From the NCBI RefSeq assembly GCF_000717345.1, contig NZ_JNZA01000019.1, forward strand, positions 73,718-137,717: a stretch of DNA of 64,000 nucleotides, given 5' to 3'. Under the pieces are notes generated by a model. It made no database searches. It saw nothing but the letters and a program-made list of their open reading frames with translations, and was not told the origin of the DNA. Of the stretch, positions 60,142 through 64,000 are shown in pieces; position 1 is the stretch's first letter, and every line of letters begins with the position of its first letter. The stretch comes from Streptomyces lydicus (GTDB taxonomy: Bacteria > Actinomycetota > Actinomycetes > Streptomycetales > Streptomycetaceae). Position numbers and translations under genes: made by a program.

Positions 60142-61560
60142 CTACCTCGGGCTGATCGTGACCTTGTAGGCGGCTCCGGCCCTGCCGTGGGTGCTCACGG
60201 TGACGGTCTGGCCGTGGTCGTCCCAACTGGCCTTGCTGCCTTGGATATCGACGCGGTAGCCGCCTGCGTACGTGTCTCTGGGCACAGTGATCCGGGTGGG
60301 CCCCGCTGCGTTGGCGCGGGTGCGGAAGGTGAGGGTGTAGGTGCGGGTAGCCGGGTCGTATGCGAACTTGAGCGGGTCGCCCGCGACAGCCTGCGCGTAC
60401 GGCTGGACGAGCAGCTGCGCGTTGGGCTTCGCGACGCCCGTCTGGTCGAGGAAGCAGTAGCCGCCGCCCCGGCACCACTGCCACCACGTCCAGCCACTGG
60501 AGAAGCGGTCCAGGGAGGCCGTCATGTCGGTGACGAACTGGCTGGCGTGCGGAACGTAGGGGTTGCCGCCCCACTCCCCCACCATCACCGGCATGCGGTG
60601 ACGGGTCGGGTAGTCACTGATCGCGGCCTCGTAGGCGGGGATGAAGGTGCCGTTGGGGTCGTAGTCGGCGCCGGTTTCCATCGCGGTCTCGTAGAAGTGC
60701 GGCGCGTAGCCGGCGTGCGGGTCGTCGATGTGGCCCAACTGGGTCGGGACGCCGACACCGACGATGACGGTTGGTTCGACGAATACCCACGACCTGTGGT
60801 CGACCAGGCGAATCGCCTGGGCAAGGCGGTTCCACAGCTCGGTGAGCTCGGTGGCCTCGAAGCGGGCCGCGGCGGCGGGGAGGTCTTCGCCTTCGAGAAA
60901 CTTCGCGAACGGCTCATTCATCAGGTCGTAGCCGAGCAGCGCCGGATGCCTGCCCAGGGCGGAGGCCACCGTCATCCACATGCGAGCGTGCGCGGCGCGG
61001 AGGTCGGCGTCCTTGTACAGGTGGTCAAAGGCGGTCTGTACGGATGGCTCGAAGTACTCGGAGAACCAGTCGTCGGGTATCGGCGAGAACGGCAACCCTT
61101 CGTCGCGGGTGGCCCAGTCGGGGACGCCGCGGGAGCCGAAGTGGGGGCCGTATACGTCCTGGTGGGCGTCGAGGATGACCTTGATGTGGTAGCGGTTGGC
61201 CCAGTCGAGGATGCGGCGCATCTTGGCGAGGTAGCCGCGGTCGTAGTGCCCGGGGGTGGGTTCGAGGTCGTCCCAGAAGAACGCGAGGCGCGCCAGGTTG
61301 AAGCCCCGGGCGGCCATGTCTTTGAGGTCGCGCTCGTGGATGTCGGCGAACGCGTTGGTGCCTCGGCTGCTCTTGTCGGCAAGGTTGAAGCCGCGCCACT
61401 GGAGCGCGCGGCCTTGGGCGTCGGCGATGAAGGTGCGGTCACCAACCGTGACCCGGTCGGGGAAGCGGTCGGGGCGGGCCTGGGCCTGCGCGGGGAGGAC
61501 GCCGAGCAGGAGGGCGGCCACGGCGAGGGCGGCGGGGGCGACGCGGGAGGTCAGGCGCAT
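60142..61560 (-). CDS. Secreted GH5 glycoside hydrolase (endoglycoceramidase-like)
   Basis: 472 residues from ATG 61560. Signal peptide MRLTSRVAPAALAVAALLLG VLPAQAQA. The GH5 barrel follows: RALQWRGFNLADKSSRGTNA, LARLAFFWDDLEPTPGHYDR, VILDAHQDVYGPHFGSRGVP, the acid/base Glu in LLGYDLMNEPFAKFLEG and the nucleophile Glu in MPVMVGEWGGNPYVPHASQF. A C-terminal beta domain with YTLTFRTRANAAGPTRITVP follows, as in bacterial endoglycoceramidases, which cut the glycan from glycosphingolipids. Plant or fungal cerebrosides are likely targets. Its 3' end is joined directly to the remnant of an unrelated plus-strand gene, so the terminator is unclear. Confidence 0.86.
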   Translation of the reverse strand: MRLTSRVAPAALAVAALLLGVLPAQAQARPDRFPDRVTVGDRTFIADAQGRALQWRGFNLADKSSRGTNAFADIHERDLKDMAARGFNLARLAFFWDDLEPTPGHYDRGYLAKMRRILDWANRYHIKVILDAHQDVYGPHFGSRGVPDWATRDEGLPFSPIPDDWFSEYFEPSVQTAFDHLYKDADLRAAHARMWMTVASALGRHPALLGYDLMNEPFAKFLEGEDLPAAAARFEATELTELWNRLAQAIRLVDHRSWVFVEPTVIVGVGVPTQLGHIDDPHAGYAPHFYETAMETGADYDPNGTFIPAYEAAISDYPTRHRMPVMVGEWGGNPYVPHASQFVTDMTASLDRFSSGWTWWQWCRGGGYCFLDQTGVAKPNAQLLVQPYAQAVAGDPLKFAYDPATRTYTLTFRTRANAAGPTRITVPRDTYAGGYRVDIQGSKASWDDHGQTVTVSTHGRAGAAYKVTISPR

Positions 61561-62057
61561 GCAGGAGACCCTTTCGAGGGTGGCTGCTCGGTCGGCCGGC
61601 TACGGGCGGTCGGATGCTACTGGCGGATGGGTCAAGTTCACAGAAGTGCGCGAGAGTTGGCGGGAGTTGGCGGTGCTTCCCTCTTCAAGGGCTGCCCCGG
61701 CGTCATCGCCCAGGTATTCCCAGGGCCTTCGCCCGGTCTTCCTCGAGGCCTTCGCTGGGGGTTTCCCCGACCTCTTCGCGGCGCCCGGCCCGCGCCAACC
61801 ACCCCGACCCAGCTACCTGCACGGCTTCCTCACCGGCTCGCCGAACTGGTTCGGCAAACCCCGCCTCACCCGGACGAGAGCCTGCCGACCTCGTCCATAA
61901 TCCTGATTCCCCGCAAACCCGAGAGCCGGCCGGCTTCCACCGCTCCGGGTGCCATCCGAGGTACCCCCGGCAGCCGTTCGCGTACCGGCGACGCTGCACT
62001 TCCTGTTGCACCGTTTGAGCCGGGACTGCTGAGCCCGGGTCAGGCATCACCCGCCGC
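61561..62057. other. Gene-free region upstream of the GH5 gene
   Basis: Contains the GH5 promoter. A near-palindromic GAGAGTTGGCGGGAGTTGGCG direct repeat (two copies of GAGTTGGCGG) lies around 61650. No supported gene. Confidence 0.4.
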
Positions 62058-62700
62058 CTGGGGGCGCTGAGTGTGTGGGTGGTTCCGACGCTGGTCTGCA
62101 CCCATGCGTCCGGGAGGGCTGCGGCGAGGGTGTGCTGGGCGCGCCAGCCGGTGCAGTGACCGGGGACGATCAGCTTGGGTGCGAGTTCAGTGAGCGCGTC
62201 CACCGTCGAGCCGATGACCGGCTCGAAGGCGGGTCCGCCCAGATGGAAGCCGCCGACGAGGGCCAGCAGTTTGCTGACGCCGGTCAGCCTCGTGGCGTGA
62301 CGGATGATGTTGACCACTCCGGCGTGGCCGCACCCGGTGATGATGACAAGTCCCCGGCCGCGCACGTTGATGACGAGTGCCTGGTCGTCGATGACCGCGG
62401 TATCGAACAGCAGCGTGCTGCTCGCGTTCCCGCTTTGGACGGTGACCAGGGCGGAGAAGCCATGCTCGGCACGCAGCCCCGCGACGGCCTCGCCACCGGC
62501 GAACTACCGCGCGGCGGTCCACCCGGAGCCCATCGACGCCCGGATGACGCCTTCGGCAGAGGCCAGCAGGACGTCGAAGGTGTTGTCGACCATCGTCATG
62601 ACCCTGACCTCGTCGGCCTCGGGCAGCGTCACCGGGTCAACAGCCGGTCCCTCCTCGACGCGAGCCGCTGACCACACCGCCTTGGCCGCGGAGTGCCTGT
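62058..62700 (-). pseudogene. Metallo-beta-lactamase-fold protein with internal deletion
   Basis: The minus strand reads VMTMVDNTFDVLLASAEGVI, changes frame to LRAEHGFSALVTVQSGNASS TLLFDT, and then jumps to DDQALVINVRGRGLVIITGC, GHAGVVNIIRHATRLTGVSK, IVPGHCTGWRAQHTLAAALP. The section between, which should hold the zinc-binding HxHxDH, is missing. The fold ends normally at SVGTTHTL. A YycJ/RNase-Z-like or cyclase-type member that cannot bind metal. Confidence 0.75.
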
Positions 62701-62824
62701 GATCGTCGCACATGCTGGAAAGCGCCTCGCCGCCGATACGACCGGCCGGGGAAGCAGAGCGCGATACAGGCCGCAGGCCCACGGCAGTCGCGCCGGCCAG
62801 ACCGGCCGCAGGCGCCGCGCGGTG

Positions 62825-63355
62825 TCATGCTTCCACTCGCGCGGGCGGGACGACGACGTCGATGAGCCCGGTGGCCACGTCGTACACGAGCCCTGAGACG
62901 AAGACTCCAGCCCGAAGCTTCTGCTTGAGGATTTCGGCGTCGACGCGGACGGCGGCAACCGGGTCGGTGACCGCCTTGGCGTCCAAGTCTCCGGCCGGAA
63001 CTTCGAAGTATTCGGCCAGCAGCTCGGGGAACGCGGCCAGGTCCGTGATCCCGCAGTCGGTGTGGTGCAGGACCGCATAGTGGTTGTCGCCCGGCCCAGG
63101 GCCGCCCGTGCGGGCCTGCACGACCTTCGAGAGCATCCCCAGCGTACGGAGTGTCGCGGGCGTGACCCGCCCTCCGACGTTGCGGATCACCGCTGCCTCG
63201 CCGAGCTTGAGCCCGAGCACGTCGGACGGGTCGACACGAGGGTCGACGCATGAGATGACCGTCAGACTGCCACTGGGCATGAGCCTGAGGTCGGCGAATG
63301 ATCCGCCGTCGGCGAACCCAGCGTTCCGCTTGGCTAGCTCGTTCGTGTCGATCAC
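62825..63355 (-). CDS. Beta-carbonic anhydrase
   Basis: 176 residues from GTG 63355 (the frame is open further upstream, so the start is uncertain). FADGGSFADLRLMPSGSLTV precedes the zinc Cys in ISCVDPRVDPSDVLGLKLGE, with the Asp-Arg dyad in C-V-D-P-R; the His and second Cys lie in YAVLHHTDCGITDLAAFPEL. GEAAVIRNVGGRVTPATLRT is also typical of the small actinobacterial beta-CA group. It interconverts CO2 and bicarbonate for carboxylases in the cytoplasm. Neighbours are stumps, so no operon partner can be named. Confidence 0.85.
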   Translation of the reverse strand: MIDTNELAKRNAGFADGGSFADLRLMPSGSLTVISCVDPRVDPSDVLGLKLGEAAVIRNVGGRVTPATLRTLGMLSKVVQARTGGPGPGDNHYAVLHHTDCGITDLAAFPELLAEYFEVPAGDLDAKAVTDPVAAVRVDAEILKQKLRAGVFVSGLVYDVATGLIDVVVPPARVEA

Positions 63356-63609
63356 TGTGCCGGTAGCCCCTTCTTGCTCTGAGCCTGGACCCCCGGTGAC
63401 GCCGACGGGGACCTCCAGTTGCCGCCAATCCTGGATCGCCGCGGCCTCCTCTGCCACTCGACTTCGCGGCACATCATGATCATGCACGTCAACGCCTTGA
63501 GTGATCCGACACGGCGAGTCGGCGCTGAGGTGCGATTCGTACCTGAATTCCTCGACTTGCACCCTGCGCGAGGACGAGGGGCACGTCGCGGGGGGGGCTC
63601 TGCCCGGAT

Positions 63610-63727
63610 CGGCTCAGGGGCGCAGTGAGCACGGCGGTAGGTCAGTGGGGACAGTCCGAGGTGGGTGTGGAAGTGCTTGCGCAGCGCGACCGGGTCCCCG
63701 AAGCCCCAGTGGTGGCGGTGACGGGGC
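63610..63727 (-). pseudogene. AraC-type HTH C-terminal fragment
   Basis: The minus strand reads HHWGFGDPVALRKHFHTHLG, then LSPLTYRRAH, the second HTH motif and end of an AraC-family regulator (GFxDPxxLxxxFxxxxGxSPxxYR). The rest is absent. Confidence 0.62.
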
Positions 63728-63819
63728 TACCGAACCCGCGGCTCCCCCCGGGTGGTCGGCCGAGAGCTGAGCGGGACCGGCCGCGCCCGGCACGGCAGCA
63801 GAGCCCCGATACGGCAGCA

Positions 63820-63848
63820 GGCCCGGACCGCGTGTCGCGGTCCGGGCC
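63820..63848. terminator. Strong GC hairpin, probable terminator of the leftward gene
   Basis: GGCCCGGACCGCG-TGT-CGCGGTCCGGGCC: perfect 13-base arms with a three-base loop, 37 bases downstream of the stop of the minus-strand gene. No U tract, as is common for streptomycete terminators. Confidence 0.75.
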
Positions 63849-63884
63849 CTGCCTCGTGCGGTGCCGCCCTGCGGCGGCGATGCG

Positions 63885-64000
63885 TCAGCTCTGTGCGGTG
63901 CCGTCGCCCGTCTGCCCGGCGCCCTCAGCTGCGCCTGCCTTCTCGCGCATCTTGCGCACCAGCTCCGCCTTCTGGTCGGCGGCACCCTGGCGGTCGAGGT
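63885..64000 (-). CDS. C-terminal part of a small protein (possibly DUF6243), continues beyond window end
   Basis: The minus-strand frame entering from the right reads LDRQGAADQKAELVRKMREK, then AGAAEGAGQTGDGTAQS and a TGA at 63885-63887. The RxGAADQKAELVRKMRE pattern resembles the C-terminal helix of DUF6243 proteins, small basic actinobacterial proteins of unknown role. Only 37 residues are visible, so the call is tentative. Confidence 0.5.
   Translation of the reverse strand, partial: LDRQGAADQKAELVRKMREKAGAAEGAGQTGDGTAQS

Noticed and set aside
1-64000. Biosynthetic gene cluster for a secondary metabolite
   Set aside because: Isolated tailoring-type enzymes (monooxygenase, ABM, SDRs, GNATs) occur, but no PKS, NRPS, terpene, RiPP or other core biosynthetic gene was found.
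1-64000. tRNA or rRNA genes
   Set aside because: No T-arm GGTTCGA-type consensus with a matching acceptor stem, and no rRNA-like sequence, noticed on reading. A covariance-model scan was not possible.

Overview
The window looks like part of the arm of a Streptomyces-type linear chromosome. The DNA is very GC-rich with G/C-biased third codon positions, many starts are GTG, and the gene families are streptomycete: EACC1/caspase/STAND conflict genes, ECF42 sigma factor with a DGPF partner, LmeA-like DUF2993, M12 protease with ricin lectin, and the terminal-protein gene tpg beside a broken tap. Nothing looks like core housekeeping. At least six insertion-sequence remnants and a dozen gene stumps fit a subtelomeric region that is turning over quickly.

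Layout. 1-1.75 kb: the 5' end of an ABC solute-binding lipoprotein gene, a broken GntR gene and IS debris. 1.78-8.3 kb: a compact plus-strand block of a small two-TM protein, a 1392-residue STAND NTPase with TPR repeats, an EACC1-type membrane adaptor and a caspase-like protease, the last split by a frameshift. This is the most system-like island and reads as a programmed-death or conflict module. 8.3-23.4 kb: small regulator/enzyme divergons (MarR/FAD monooxygenase/DUF3237, XRE/methionine aminopeptidase, XRE/SDR, TetR/NAD-epimerase, LysR/IMPase plus F420-NADP-type reductase), a two-lobed GNAT and a CoiA-like nuclease. Several regulators are missing one end. 23.6-28.1 kb: an orphan NucA/NucB nuclease module with a candidate immunity gene, an IS5-type element whose apparent ends enclose a GNAT gene, DUF7660 and a HAD protein. 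28.6-33 kb: the ECF42/DGPF pair and an HxlR-flanked deacetylase/NmrA operon. 33.4-35.4 kb: tpg with a wrecked tap, the marker of linear-replicon telomere maintenance. 35.4-40.1 kb: an APH-like kinase, a TetR-controlled ABM/VOC/DUF4267 set and a self-regulated winged-helix/membrane operon. 40.5-45.8 kb: a recombinase-helper fragment, an ECF sigma-TM-CAP fusion broken by a frameshift, a secreted M12 metalloprotease and a membrane-anchored surface protein ending at a strong terminator. 46-54.4 kb: TetR/quinone-oxidoreductase, IS112-like and ISAs1-like wrecks, an alpha/beta hydrolase, TetR/SDR and another MDR oxidoreductase. 54.6-56.7 kb: near-identical 20-bp inverted repeats bracket an IS5-family transposase, a GNAT and a membrane coiled-coil protein. 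57.2-64 kb: SDR/LysR, a secreted GH5 glycosidase, a deleted metallo-beta-lactamase-fold gene, a beta-carbonic anhydrase and the end of a small gene.

The working genes are mostly two- or three-gene cassettes under a divergent regulator. Palindromes or direct repeats in the shared promoter are visible for MarR (10.8 kb), XRE/Map (15.2 kb), three TetR genes (37.3, 46.7 and 51.4 kb) and the winged-helix operon (40.1 kb). All functional calls rest on reading the translated sequence; no database search was run.
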